From positions 58,932-122,931 of the forward strand of contig JAZSEH010000058.1 of the NCBI GenBank assembly GCA_045531585.1: DNA of 64,000 bases. Direction: 5' to 3'. A program made the translations under genes and the position numbers. This document shows, piece after piece, positions 40,205 through 48,755 of this stretch (position 1 is its first letter; every line of letters begins with the position of its first letter). The stretch comes from SIG587 sp045531585. GTDB lineage: Bacteria > Bacillota > Clostridia > Oscillospirales > Acutalibacteraceae. The notes beneath the pieces are model-generated. The model worked only from the letters and a program-made list of their open reading frames with translations, searched no databases and was not told the DNA's origin.

Positions 40205-40913
40205 TTGCGGCCACCTCACCCTCGGTTTTTATTGGTGCCGCAAGTGCCATAATCAAAGCGGCAATAACCGCGCAGATAATTATTACAAAGCCGCCGGGTA
40301 CTGCCTTTAAAGCGGGAATGTAGTAGAATGCGCAGGAAAGAGCCGCACTTAAAGCCACACATCCTGCCGTGGCAAGGCTTTTCTTAGCCACAGGGGTAAC
40401 AATGGCAATAAACATTCCGTAAATGGCAATGCCAAGGGCGCTGGTAATAACGGAAGGTAAAATATCACCTGCAAGGGCACCGAGGAGGGTACCGGCCGAC
40501 CAACCCAGATAAGGGGTGAGTATAAGCCCGAACATATACCGTTTGCCAACACTGCCTTCCTTCGAAGCGGCAACGGCAAAAACCTCATCGGTATTTATAA
40601 AGGCTATTAAAAAGCGGTCCCTGAGTTTAACCGTTGAGTCAAGCTTTTGGGAAAGGGAGACCGACATCAGCGCATATCTTAGATTGATTACCATCTGTGA
40701 GGTTATAAGCTCGCTTAGCATACCACCCGAAATAATTATGGGCACCGCCGCCAGCTGACCTGCTGAGGTGACGTTGGTCATGGATATAAGCAGTGCCTCA
40801 AGAACCTTCATTCCACCCGATACCGCAAAAATACCGAAGGCAAAGGACACCGAAAGATAGCCTATGCATATAGGCAGACCGTCGATAATTCCCTTTTTAA
40901 ATGAATTGTTCAT
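40197..40913 (-). CDS. azlC: AzlC-family branched-chain amino acid permease
   Basis: About 238 residues. GIIDGLPICIGYLSVSFAFG (residues 7-26), SAGQLAAVPII and FLIAFINTDEVFAVA are family motifs; five to six membrane helices. The start at 40913 is preferred because the -10 of a promoter (TTGACT and TAAAAT on the minus strand, 18-base spacer) overlaps the ATG at 40946. Upstream of the start is an inverted repeat (see 40921). Transcribed leftward with azlD. Confidence 0.9.
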   Translation of the reverse strand: MNNSFKKGIIDGLPICIGYLSVSFAFGIFAVSGGMKVLEALLISMTNVTSAGQLAAVPIIISGGMLSELITSQMVINLRYALMSVSLSQKLDSTVKLRDRFLIAFINTDEVFAVAASKEGSVGKRYMFGLILTPYLGWSAGTLLGALAGDILPSVITSALGIAIYGMFIAIVTPVAKKSLATAGCVALSAALSCAFYYIPALKAVPGGFVIIICAVIAALIMALAAPIKTEGEVAANE

Positions 40914-40920
40914 AAAAACA

Positions 40921-40964
40921 CCACGCTTTCGTTTACAAAAAATCATTTTAGCACAAAAGCGTGG
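40921..40964 (-). promoter_or_regulatory. azlC leader with inverted repeat overlapping the promoter
   Basis: CCACGCTTTCGT (40921-40932) and ACAAAAGCGTGG (40953-40964) form a 12-bp inverted repeat with one mismatch, spanning the putative -10 and transcription start. It could be an operator (for example for a Lrp-type or MarR-type regulator) or an mRNA hairpin. Confidence 0.5.
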
Positions 40965-40984
40965 TACAAGTCAATTGTTATGAT

Positions 40985-41215
40985 TTAATTTTTTTCGGCC
41001 TCGTATTTTTGTAAAAGCTCTAAAAATGCGGCGGCGTGCTCGCCCTCATCCACGGCGAACCTTTCGAAAAGCTCCTTTTCGCGGCAGGGCTTTTCTATCT
41101 GCTTTGCAAAAATTTTAAAATCACGGGTCATTTGAACAGAGTTTTCCCAGGCTCTAAGCACCCTGTCCCTTGTGTCCACCGTGAAATTCATTTTTGTTTC
41201 CATTTCCTCGTGCAT
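40985..41215 (-). CDS. Small helical protein, possibly ferritin/rubrerythrin-like
   Basis: 76 residues, charged, almost wholly helical in appearance. FAVDEGEHAAAFLELLQKYE has an E-x-x-H pair reminiscent of ferritin-like diiron helices, but one helix with this pattern is not enough for an assignment. AGGAGG lies eight bases before the ATG. It is 12 bases downstream of the D-hydroxyacid dehydrogenase gene in the same direction, so co-transcription is likely. Confidence 0.6.
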   Translation of the reverse strand: MHEEMETKMNFTVDTRDRVLRAWENSVQMTRDFKIFAKQIEKPCREKELFERFAVDEGEHAAAFLELLQKYEAEKN

Positions 41216-41227
41216 ATTATATTCCTC

Positions 41228-42205
41228 CTATACGGCGTTTTCACATTCCTTGCCTGCAAAAAAACAGTCAAGGTTCTCTATTGTGGTTTTGGCAATGCCC
41301 GACAGCGCCTCCCGTGTTAAAAAGGCCTGATGGGATGTAACTATAACGTTGGGCATTGCAATAAGGGTTGTCAGCAGGTCGTCGGATATAACCTCGTCGG
41401 AAAAATCCTCAAAGAAAAGGCGGGTCTCCTCCTCATAAACGTCAAGTCCTGCCCCTGCCACCTTACCCGATTTAAGCCCGTCACGCAGGGCCTCGGTATC
41501 TATGAGCATACCGCGTGAGGTGTTTATAATATAGGTGCCTTCCTTCATTTTTGCTATGGTATCGCGGTTAATAAGATAGCGGTTTTCCTTGGTAAGGGGG
41601 CAGTGAAGGGAGATGATATCACTTTGCTTAAATATATCATCAATGGATACGTATTTGCCTGCAAATTCATCCGATTCACAGGGGTCAAAGCCTATAATAT
41701 TCATACCAAAGCCTGCACATATATCAGCAAAGCACCGTCCTATTTTACCCGTTCCTATAATGCCCACGGTTTTACCCTTTAAATCGAAGCCGGTAAGTCC
41801 ATCAAGGGAGAAATTGTGGTCACGTGTACGAATGTAGGCACGGTGGAGCTTCCGGTTTAAAAGGAGTAAAAGCGCCATAGTATGCTCCGCCACTGCAAAG
41901 GGGGAGTAGTTGGGCACACGCACCACCGTAACGCGACCCTTGGCGTACTTTACGTCCACGTTGTTATAGCCTGCACAGCGCAGAGCAATAAGCTTTACTC
42001 CGTATTTTTCAAGGGTGTCAATAACCTCTCGGTCTATGGTGTCGTTAACAAAGGCACATACCGCATCACAGCAGGCCGCCATACCTGCGGTGTCGCGGTT
42101 TAGCTTGTTCTCAAAAAAACGGAAGGAATATTTTTCCGTATCAATAAAGCGTTTAAAGCTTTCCCTGTCGTAGGGCTTGGTATCAAAAAAGGCTACCGTT
42201 TTCAT
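41228..42205 (-). CDS. D-2-hydroxyacid dehydrogenase, D-lactate dehydrogenase-like
   Basis: 325 residues, the family length. Domain motifs: LIALRCAGYNNVDVKYAKGR, VPNYSPFAVAEHTMALLLLL, the NAD-binding TVGIIGTGKIGRCFADICAG (about residues 145-164), and the active-site Arg/Glu/His set (NTSRGMLIDTEAL, DVYEEETRLFF, TSHQAFLTREAL). It fits the LdhA-type D-lactate dehydrogenase branch, reducing pyruvate to D-lactate with NADH, which would compete with PFOR for pyruvate. Substrate is inferred. Confidence 0.88.
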   Translation of the reverse strand: MKTVAFFDTKPYDRESFKRFIDTEKYSFRFFENKLNRDTAGMAACCDAVCAFVNDTIDREVIDTLEKYGVKLIALRCAGYNNVDVKYAKGRVTVVRVPNYSPFAVAEHTMALLLLLNRKLHRAYIRTRDHNFSLDGLTGFDLKGKTVGIIGTGKIGRCFADICAGFGMNIIGFDPCESDEFAGKYVSIDDIFKQSDIISLHCPLTKENRYLINRDTIAKMKEGTYIINTSRGMLIDTEALRDGLKSGKVAGAGLDVYEEETRLFFEDFSDEVISDDLLTTLIAMPNVIVTSHQAFLTREALSGIAKTTIENLDCFFAGKECENAV

Positions 42206-42266
42206 TTTTTCACTTCTTTACTAATTTTTAATTATTTTGTTCAATAATTTATGTTATATGCAGACC

Positions 42267-42296
42267 TTGACGAACTTTATATAATTATTGTATAAT
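42267..42296 (+). promoter_or_regulatory. Promoter of the EIIC-nth-pdx-tcdA operon
   Basis: TTGACG (42267-42272), 18-base spacer, TATAAT (42291-42296). Confidence 0.7.
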
Positions 42297-42336
42297 AGAG
42301 GACAAGTATTATTCTTTTTACGTGAGGTGTAAAAAA

Positions 42337-43377
42337 ATGAAAAAATATCTTGACCGTCTTTTTATTGACGGACTCTCCGGAATGGCTATGGGACTTTTTT
42401 CTACACTTATCATCGGCACCATACTTGCCCAGATAGGTGGACTTATTCCCGGTGTTATCGGCACCTACATAATTGCCATAAGCAAGGCCGCAAAAACCCT
42501 TACAGGTGCAGGCATTGGTGTTGGCGTTGCCACAAAGCTTGGCGCTAAGCCACTTACAGCGGTAAGTGCCGCCGTGGCAGGCCTTGTGGGCGCTTTTCCT
42601 GCCGCCACGGTTGGTGATGGTATTGCCTTTGGTGCCCCCGGTGAGCCTCTGGGCGCTTTTATTGCCGCCTACGTTGCTGTTGAGGTGGGCCACTTTGTTG
42701 CAGGCAAAACCAAAATTGACATAATCCTTACCCCGCTTTGCTGTATACTTACAGGCGGTGCCGCAGGCTTCCTGGTAGGCCCTCCTATTTCAAAGTTTAT
42801 GTACTGGATAGGCTCCATTGTAAACTTTAACGTTGAGCAGAGCCCCATTATCGGCGGAATAATTGTTTCGGTGGTTATGGGAATACTTTTAACCCTGCCT
42901 ATTTCCTCTGCCGCCATTGGTATTTCCATGGGCCTTTCGGGCCTTGCCGCAGGTGCCGCAACGGTGGGCTGCTGCTGTAATATGATAGGCTTTGCCGTTG
43001 CCAGCTACAGGGAAAACAAAATGGGTGGCCTTATTGCACAGGGTGTAGGGACCTCAATGCTGCAGATGCCTAACATCGTGCGCCACCCCCTTATATGGCT
43101 TCCTGCCATAATCTCAAGTGCCATTTTAGGCCCTATTTCCTCGGCAGTACTGGGCATGACCAGCAACGCCACAGGCTCGGGTATGGGTACCGCAGGCCTT
43201 GTGGGACCTCTTATGTCCTTTGAAACAATGGTAAGCGGCGGAACCTCCGTGGGCCTTACCCTTATTGAGATTTTACTTATGCACTTCATTCTCCCTGCGG
43301 TTATCGCCTTTGGAGTAAGTGAGGCTATGCGTAAGCTTGGTCTTATTAAAAACGGTGATATGAAGCTGGTGATGTAG
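42337..43377 (+). CDS. PTS EIIC-like membrane transporter (PTS_EIIC_2 family)
   Basis: About 346 residues, Gly/Ala-rich, about ten membrane helices: FIDGLSGMAMGLFSTLIIGT at the N terminus, GAGIGVGVATKLGAKPLTAV, VGDGIAFGAPGEPLGAFIAA and NATGSGMGTAGLVGPLMSFE. This matches the stand-alone EIIC family not accompanied by EIIA or EIIB genes; none is encoded nearby, so phosphotransfer is unproven. Start ATG 42337 follows GAGGTG by seven bases. nth begins one base after the stop. Confidence 0.83.
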   Translation: MKKYLDRLFIDGLSGMAMGLFSTLIIGTILAQIGGLIPGVIGTYIIAISKAAKTLTGAGIGVGVATKLGAKPLTAVSAAVAGLVGAFPAATVGDGIAFGAPGEPLGAFIAAYVAVEVGHFVAGKTKIDIILTPLCCILTGGAAGFLVGPPISKFMYWIGSIVNFNVEQSPIIGGIIVSVVMGILLTLPISSAAIGISMGLSGLAAGAATVGCCCNMIGFAVASYRENKMGGLIAQGVGTSMLQMPNIVRHPLIWLPAIISSAILGPISSAVLGMTSNATGSGMGTAGLVGPLMSFETMVSGGTSVGLTLIEILLMHFILPAVIAFGVSEAMRKLGLIKNGDMKLVM

Positions 43378-43378
43378 T

Positions 43379-44008
43379 ATGACCGAAAAGCAGCGTGCCG
43401 CGGCGGCGGTGGAGCTTTTAAAGGCTCAGTACCCCGACGCCATATGCTCCCTTGATTATTCCGATGCCTTTCAGCTGCTTATTGCCACACGCCTTTCGGC
43501 ACAGTGTACCGATGCAAGGGTGAATATTGTTACCCCTGCGCTTTTTGGCAAATATCCCACACCTGAGAGCATGGCTGAGGCACCCCTTTCGGATATTGAG
43601 GAGCTTATAAAAACCTGTGGCCTTTACAAAACCAAGGCTAAGGACCTTATTGCCATTGCCAAACGCATTTCTGAGAATTACGGCGGAAAGGTGCCTGAGG
43701 AGATGGAGGAGCTGCTTACCCTGTCGGGCGTTGGCAGAAAAACCGCCAATCTTGTCAGGGGTGACGTTTACGGACACCCTGCCGTGGTTACCGATACGCA
43801 TTTTATAAGAATTTGTAACCGTCTTGGTTTTGTTAATACTAAAGACCCCGCTACGGTGGAGCAGAAGATGTTAAAGCTGCTCCCACCTGAGGAATCCAAT
43901 AATTTTTGCCACCGCACCGTGCTTCACGGCAGGGCGGTGTGCACCGCAAGAAGGGCGCTGTGTGAGCAGTGCTGTCTTGAATCTGTTTGTAAGAAGAGGC
44001 TTAAATAA
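43379..44008 (+). CDS. nth: Endonuclease III (DNA glycosylase/AP lyase)
   Basis: 209 residues. Helix-hairpin-helix motif LLTLSGVGRKTANLV with the catalytic Lys (about residue 120), the catalytic Asp region VVTDTHFIRICNRLG, and the C-terminal [4Fe-4S] ligands in CTARRALCEQCCLESVCKK (C-x6-C-x2-C-x5-C pattern). It removes oxidised pyrimidines in base-excision repair. Stop abuts the next ATG. Confidence 0.96.
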   Translation: MTEKQRAAAAVELLKAQYPDAICSLDYSDAFQLLIATRLSAQCTDARVNIVTPALFGKYPTPESMAEAPLSDIEELIKTCGLYKTKAKDLIAIAKRISENYGGKVPEEMEELLTLSGVGRKTANLVRGDVYGHPAVVTDTHFIRICNRLGFVNTKDPATVEQKMLKLLPPEESNNFCHRTVLHGRAVCTARRALCEQCCLESVCKKRLK

Positions 44009-44848
44009 ATGGGACAAAAAAGAGTTGCCGCCATACACGATATTTCGGGCTTTGGTAAATGCTCACTTACCGTGGCACTTCCGATAATTTCTGCCGCAGG
44101 AATTGAGACTGCAGTAATACCCACCGCCGTGTTATCCACACACACAGGCGGCTTTAGCGGCTTTACCTTTAGGGACCTGACCGAGGATATTTTGCCCATA
44201 GCCCAGCATTGGCACAGGGAAGGCCTTGAATTCGATGCTGTATATTCAGGCTATTTAGGCTCTAAGGCACAGGTTCAGCTTGTAATCAAGGCCACTGAGC
44301 TTTTAAGCAATAAGGAAACAAAAATAATTGTTGATCCTGTTATGGCCGACCACGGTAAACTTTACACAGGCTTTGATGAGGATTTTCCAAAAGAAATGCT
44401 CTCCCTTTGCAAAAGGGCACATATTATTGTTCCAAATATAACCGAGGCCTGTCTGCTTGTGGGTGAAGAATATAAAGAGCCACCCTATAATAAGGCTTAT
44501 ATTGAAAATTTGCTTAACCGCCTTTATGATGAGGTGGGTGTTTGTATTGTGCTTACCGGCGTTTGCTTTGATAACGAGAATCTTGGCGCCGCCGTTATGC
44601 AGGATGGCAAAATAAGCTACTGCTTTGCCAAAAAATCCGATGCGGTTTTTCACGGCACGGGGGATGTTTTTGCAAGCGCGTTAACCGCCGCGGTGCTTAA
44701 GGGCAAAACCCTTGAGGAATCTGCCGAGGTGGCAGTTAATTTCACCCTTGATTGTATCAGAAGAACGCTTAAAGAAAATAAGGACAGGCGTTACGGCGTA
44801 AATTTTGAAAATGAGCTTATTACTCTTATAAAATATCTGGAGCAATAA
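44009..44848 (+). CDS. pdxY: Pyridoxamine/pyridoxal kinase (PdxK/PdxY family)
   Basis: 279 residues, ribokinase-like fold. Opening VAAIHDISGFGKCSLTVALP, VIPTAVLSTHTGGFSG, the VDPVMADHGKLYTGFD metal/ATP segment and the anion-hole GTGDVFASALTAAVLKG near residue 215. It phosphorylates B6 vitamers to PLP precursors in the salvage pathway. The exact PdxK versus PdxY naming is not decided by sequence alone. Starts directly at the nth stop. Confidence 0.88.
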   Translation: MGQKRVAAIHDISGFGKCSLTVALPIISAAGIETAVIPTAVLSTHTGGFSGFTFRDLTEDILPIAQHWHREGLEFDAVYSGYLGSKAQVQLVIKATELLSNKETKIIVDPVMADHGKLYTGFDEDFPKEMLSLCKRAHIIVPNITEACLLVGEEYKEPPYNKAYIENLLNRLYDEVGVCIVLTGVCFDNENLGAAVMQDGKISYCFAKKSDAVFHGTGDVFASALTAAVLKGKTLEESAEVAVNFTLDCIRRTLKENKDRRYGVNFENELITLIKYLEQ

Positions 44849-44851
44849 ATT

Positions 44852-45565
44852 ATGAATGAAGAATTTATTCGTATAAAAGCCATTTTGGGAGAAGAAAAAT
44901 TTACTGCCCTGAAAAACAGCACCGTTGCCGTTTTCGGCATTGGGGGAGTTGGCTCCTACGCCTTTGAGGCTTTGGTGCGAAGCGGTGTGGGTACCGTTCA
45001 TATCTTTGACAGTGATACCGTGGCGGTGAGCAATTTAAACCGCCAGCTAATTGCCCTTAAATCTACTCTTGGAAAAAGCAAAACCGAAGTTGCTTTAAAG
45101 AGAGCGGCGGACATAAGTGATGATGTAAGGGTAGTGGAGCATAATATGTTCTACTCCCCCGAAACGGCCGATAGTGTTGACCTTACGCAGTTTGATTATA
45201 TAATAGACGCTATAGATACCGTTACCTGCAAGACCGAGCTTATCTGCCGTGCAAAGGCGGCAGGGGTGCCAATAATCAGCGTAATGGGTACCGCAAACAA
45301 GCTTGACCCACTAAAACTAACGGTTACCGACATTTATAAAACAAGCGGTTGTCCCCTTGCACGGGTAATGCGCAATACTTTACGCAAAAGGGGAATTGAA
45401 GGGCTTGAAGTGGTCTATTCCACCGAGGAATCCATTACCGCTCAGCCCTTTGGCGAGTACCGCGAAAGCGGACGACCCTGCCCTGCAAGTGCAGTGTTTG
45501 TTCCCGGTGCGGCAGGCCTTATTGCCGCGGCGCAGGTTATAAAAAACATTTTAAAGGAGCGGTAA
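44852..45565 (+). CDS. tcdA: tRNA threonylcarbamoyladenosine dehydratase (ThiF/MoeB/E1-like)
   Basis: 237 residues. The adenylation motif VAVFGIGGVGSYAFEALVRS (about residues 28-47), DSDTVAVSNLNRQ, and IDAIDTVTCKTELI identify the E1-like family; ATP-binding Arg and Asp are kept. TcdA (CsdL) converts t6A37 of ANN-decoding tRNAs to its cyclic form. A gap of three bases from pdxY. Shorter than the E. coli enzyme at the C terminus, as in many Firmicutes. Confidence 0.92.
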   Translation: MNEEFIRIKAILGEEKFTALKNSTVAVFGIGGVGSYAFEALVRSGVGTVHIFDSDTVAVSNLNRQLIALKSTLGKSKTEVALKRAADISDDVRVVEHNMFYSPETADSVDLTQFDYIIDAIDTVTCKTELICRAKAAGVPIISVMGTANKLDPLKLTVTDIYKTSGCPLARVMRNTLRKRGIEGLEVVYSTEESITAQPFGEYRESGRPCPASAVFVPGAAGLIAAAQVIKNILKER

Positions 45566-45567
45566 AA

Positions 45568-46242
45568 ATGAAGGTTACCTGGATTTCCCAAGCGGGATTG
45601 TTATTTGAAAACGAGAATATAAAAATAATGGTTGACCCATATCTTTCTAACAGCGTTGAAAAGATAAATCCTAAAAATTATCGCAGAACCCCTGTGGACG
45701 AGGCTTTCCTTAAAATTAAGCCTGACGTGATTATCTGCACCCACAATCACCTTGACCACGTGGACCCCGAAACCCTTTGCCACTATCTTACCGAGGATTC
45801 GGGCATTGTTGTTCTTGCGCCTGAAGCGGCGTTTCTTGAAACAAAGAAATTCGGCGGTAATAATAACTACGTAAAATTCAACCGCCATACAAGTTGGACT
45901 CAAAACGGTGTTAAATTTACCGCCGTTAAGGCAGAGCATAGTGACGTTCACCCAATAGGCGTTATTATTGACGACGGTGAAAAGAAATATTACGTTACGG
46001 GAGACACTCTTTATAACGAGGATATTTTCCAGGACGTTCCTGAAGATATAGACGTTTTATTTTTACCTGTAAACGGTGTTGGCAATAATATGAATATGAC
46101 CGATGCCGCCCGTTTTGCAAAGCGTGTCAACGCTAAAATAACGGTGCCCTTGCACGTAGGACTTTTTGATAATTTAAAGGCAGAGGATTTTCCTTATGAA
46201 AACAAGGTAATACCTGAGCTTTTTAAGGAAATAAAGCTTTAA
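45568..46242 (+). CDS. Metallo-beta-lactamase fold hydrolase (UlaG-like)
   Basis: 224 residues. MBL motif CTHNHLDHVDPET (HxHxDH variant, residues about 57-69), AEHSDVHPIG, YYVTGDTLYN and a final VPLHVGLFD. The sequence resembles the UlaG/YfhI-type branch of metal-dependent hydrolases, whose substrates range from lactones to unknown phosphodiesters. Two bases after tcdA; last gene of this operon. Confidence 0.85.
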   Translation: MKVTWISQAGLLFENENIKIMVDPYLSNSVEKINPKNYRRTPVDEAFLKIKPDVIICTHNHLDHVDPETLCHYLTEDSGIVVLAPEAAFLETKKFGGNNNYVKFNRHTSWTQNGVKFTAVKAEHSDVHPIGVIIDDGEKKYYVTGDTLYNEDIFQDVPEDIDVLFLPVNGVGNNMNMTDAARFAKRVNAKITVPLHVGLFDNLKAEDFPYENKVIPELFKEIKL

Positions 46243-46247
46243 TAACT

Positions 46248-46277
46248 GTGGGCGATAACGAATCGCCCACTTTTTTT
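46248..46277 (+). terminator. Terminator after the MBL-fold gene
   Basis: GTGGGCGAT pairs with ATCGCCCAC (5-base loop), followed by seven T residues. Confidence 0.93.
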
Positions 46278-46359
46278 ATATGTATTTTTAACAATAGATT
46301 TTAAAAAGGTTTTGTAGTATAATTAAAATATATAATCCAATAGTTGGAGGAGTATTTCT

Positions 46360-46713
46360 ATGAAAATAAGTAAAATAGCTCAGCTTTTAGAGGCTGATAT
46401 TCTTTGTGGAGAGGATATCCTTGAAACCGAGGTACGTTCTGCCTGTGGGAGCGATATGATGAGCGATGTTCTGGCCTACGTTAAGGACCAGGCGGTACTG
46501 CTTACAGGACTTGTTAACGCACAGGTTGTGCGCACCGCTGCTATGATGGATATGCGCTGTATAGTTTTTGTCCGTGCAAAAATGCCCGGTGAGGATATTT
46601 TAGAGCTTGCCAAAGATTGCGGTATGGCGGTGCTTACCACTAAGGAGAGAATGTACGTTGCCTGCGGCAGACTTTATGCGGCAGGTCTTACAGGCGGGAG
46701 TGAGTGTAAATGA
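46360..46713 (+). CDS. DRTGG-domain protein of the hydrogenase sensor module, copy 1
   Basis: 117 residues. The family motif region reads ACGSDMMSDVLAYVKDQAVL (residues 26-45) and LTGLVNAQVVRTAAMMDMRC; DRTGG domains are small CBS-associated ligand-binding folds. Copies are typical companions of [FeFe]-hydrogenase regulatory genes in Clostridia. Its stop overlaps the next ATG by four bases. GGAGGAG lies upstream of the start. Confidence 0.83.
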   Translation: MKISKIAQLLEADILCGEDILETEVRSACGSDMMSDVLAYVKDQAVLLTGLVNAQVVRTAAMMDMRCIVFVRAKMPGEDILELAKDCGMAVLTTKERMYVACGRLYAAGLTGGSECK

Positions 46714-47135
46714 GCGAACCGCTGAAGCTGCATTATAAAATAGACGGCGACAACTTCACCACCGCAGGTGAAGCCTCTGCCAACGTAAAAAAAACACTGC
46801 GTCAGCTCGGCTTTTCCACCGAGGTTATCCGCCGTGTTTCCATTGCTATGTATGAGGGTGAGATAAATATGGTAATCCACGCCGAGGGTGGGGATGCCTT
46901 TGTTACCGTTTACCCCGAAAAAATAGAAATACTTCTTGAGGATAGAGGCAAGGGTATTGCCAATATTGACCTTGCCATGCAGGAGGGCTACTCCACCGCC
47001 CCTGAGGATATACACGCTCTGGGCTTTGGTGCAGGTATGGGCCTTCCCAATATGAAAAAATATACCGATGAAATGAAGATAGAATCCACCGTTGGAGTGG
47101 GCACAAAGGTCTTTATGGTGGTTAACGTAGATTAA
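46710..47135 (+). CDS. RsbW-like anti-sigma/HATPase kinase domain protein
   Basis: 141 residues. GHKL ATPase boxes: N-box-like SIAMYEGEINMVIHAEGG, G1 EDRGKGIANI and G2 GFGAGMGLPNMKKYTD. No histidine-kinase dimerisation helix; the size suits an anti-sigma-type Ser/Thr kinase. In hydrogenase regulation clusters this enzyme sits between a DRTGG protein and a HydS-like protein, so it may relay a redox signal by phosphorylation. Start is translationally coupled to the upstream gene. Confidence 0.85.
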   Translation: MSEPLKLHYKIDGDNFTTAGEASANVKKTLRQLGFSTEVIRRVSIAMYEGEINMVIHAEGGDAFVTVYPEKIEILLEDRGKGIANIDLAMQEGYSTAPEDIHALGFGAGMGLPNMKKYTDEMKIESTVGVGTKVFMVVNVD

Positions 47136-47147
47136 GAGGTGATAGTG

Positions 47148-48401
47148 TTGTCAGAATTCGTACATTCCGTGTCATTGGACGTTTCAAAATGCACAGGCTG
47201 TACCAACTGCGTTAAGCGCTGTCCTACCGAGGCTATCCGTGTTAAGGATGGGAGAGCGGTTATAGAATCCAAAAAGTGTATCGACTGCGGCGAGTGTATC
47301 CGTGTTTGCCCCAGAAAGGCAAAAAAGGCCTCCTCCGACAGTTTTGATATGATAAACAATTACAAATACAAAATAGCCCTGCCGGCCCCTGCCCTCTACG
47401 GTCAGTTTGACCATCTTGAGGACGTGGATTACGTGCTTAACGGGTTGCTTGGCTGCGGATTTGACAAGGTTTTTGAGGTGGCCCGTGCCGCCGAGCTTGT
47501 CACCGAGTACACAAGGGAATATCTTAAAAAGCCCGATATTCCAAAGCCTATTATTTCCTCGGCCTGCCCTGCGGTGGTAAGGCTTATTTCGGTGCGCTTT
47601 CCATCCCTTTGTGATAACGTTCTGCCTATATTGGCTCCTGTTGAGTATGCGGCAAGAATCGCTAAAACGCAGGTGCTTGAGGAGCACCCTGAGCTTAAAG
47701 AGGAGGATATAGGCGCCTTCTTTATAAGCCCCTGTCCTGCAAAGGTTACATACGTGCGTCAACCTATAGGTGTTGAAAAAAGCGCTATAGACGGGGTTAT
47801 TTCCATTAAGGAAATGTACTTTAAATTGGTGCCTGTAATGAATAAAATTAAAAGGCCTGAGGCTATGTCCCAGTCGGGCAGAATAGGCATAAGCTGGGCA
47901 GGCTCCGGCGGTGAGGCTTCGGCCCTGTATAACAGCCAATACATAGCGGCTGACGGTATAGAAAACGTTATCAAGGTGCTTGAGGAAATAGAAAACAAAA
48001 GCTTTGGCAGACTTGAATTTGTTGAGCTTAACGCCTGCCACGGCGGCTGTGTAGGTGGTTGTCTTAACGTGGAAAACGGCTATATTGCCAGAGCGCGGCT
48101 TCATATTCTGCGCCGTTATCTGCCTGTTTCGGCGGTAGATACAGCACAGGAAAACCGCAAGCATTTCGGAAAATACAAATGGAAAACGCCCCTTGCTCAG
48201 TCCCACGTGCTTCGCCTTGATGAGGATATGGGTGAGGCTATGCGTAAAATGGCGAAGATAAGGGAGATAGAGCAGACCCTGAAGGGTATTGACTGTGCCG
48301 CCTGCGGCGCGCCCTCCTGCCATGCCCTGGCAGAGGATATTGTGCAGGGAAGGGCAACCCTTAGTAACTGTGTTTTTTACAGAGAGGAAGATGACCGTTG
48401 A
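47148..48401 (+). CDS. Sensory [FeFe]-hydrogenase-like protein (HydS type)
   Basis: About 417 residues. N-terminal 2x[4Fe-4S] ferredoxin domain (CTGCTNCVKRCP, CIDCGECIRVCP), a divergent H-cluster domain (ISSACPAVVRLISVRFPSLC, FFISPCPAKVTYV, ELNACHGGCVGGCLN) and a C-terminal [4Fe-4S] segment (CAACGAPSCHALAEDIV and NC). The H-cluster ligand cysteines are kept, but the loops depart from the catalytic TSCSPGW/GGGQP form, matching regulatory group C/D hydrogenases. It may sense H2 or redox state and report through the HATPase. Start is TTG 47148, eight bases from GAGG. Confidence 0.88.
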   Translation: MSEFVHSVSLDVSKCTGCTNCVKRCPTEAIRVKDGRAVIESKKCIDCGECIRVCPRKAKKASSDSFDMINNYKYKIALPAPALYGQFDHLEDVDYVLNGLLGCGFDKVFEVARAAELVTEYTREYLKKPDIPKPIISSACPAVVRLISVRFPSLCDNVLPILAPVEYAARIAKTQVLEEHPELKEEDIGAFFISPCPAKVTYVRQPIGVEKSAIDGVISIKEMYFKLVPVMNKIKRPEAMSQSGRIGISWAGSGGEASALYNSQYIAADGIENVIKVLEEIENKSFGRLEFVELNACHGGCVGGCLNVENGYIARARLHILRRYLPVSAVDTAQENRKHFGKYKWKTPLAQSHVLRLDEDMGEAMRKMAKIREIEQTLKGIDCAACGAPSCHALAEDIVQGRATLSNCVFYREEDDR

Positions 48402-48724
48402 CGGTAAAGGAATTAACCGAAAAATTGGGTCTTAAGGAGTTTGTGCTTTGTGACCCTGACCGCGAAATAACAGGCGGATATGCAGGTGACCTGCTTAGCT
48501 GGGTAATGGGTAGAGCAAGCGAGGGCGATGCCTGGATAACCATTATGACCAATCTAAACGTTATAGCCGTTGCAAGCCTTGCCGATACCGCCTGTGTTAT
48601 ATTGGCGGAGGGGGTAACCCCCGACCAGGAGCTTTGCGGTATTGCAAAGGCTAAATGCATAAACCTTCTGGGCGGTGAAGACTCAACCTTTGAGCTTTGC
48701 GCCGCAGTAAAGGCAATTATATAA
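48398..48724 (+). CDS. DRTGG-domain protein of the hydrogenase sensor module, copy 2
   Basis: 108 residues; residues about 24-58 (TGGYAGDLLSWVMGRASEGD, AWITIMTNLNVIAVA) mirror the first DRTGG protein, so the two likely arose from one ligand-binding unit. Start TTG 48398 overlaps the HydS-like stop by four bases, with AGAGAGGAAG eight bases upstream. Ligand unknown. Confidence 0.8.
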   Translation: MTVKELTEKLGLKEFVLCDPDREITGGYAGDLLSWVMGRASEGDAWITIMTNLNVIAVASLADTACVILAEGVTPDQELCGIAKAKCINLLGGEDSTFELCAAVKAII

Positions 48725-48755
48725 AAATATATCTAACGAAAGGCAGGGAAGTGTT

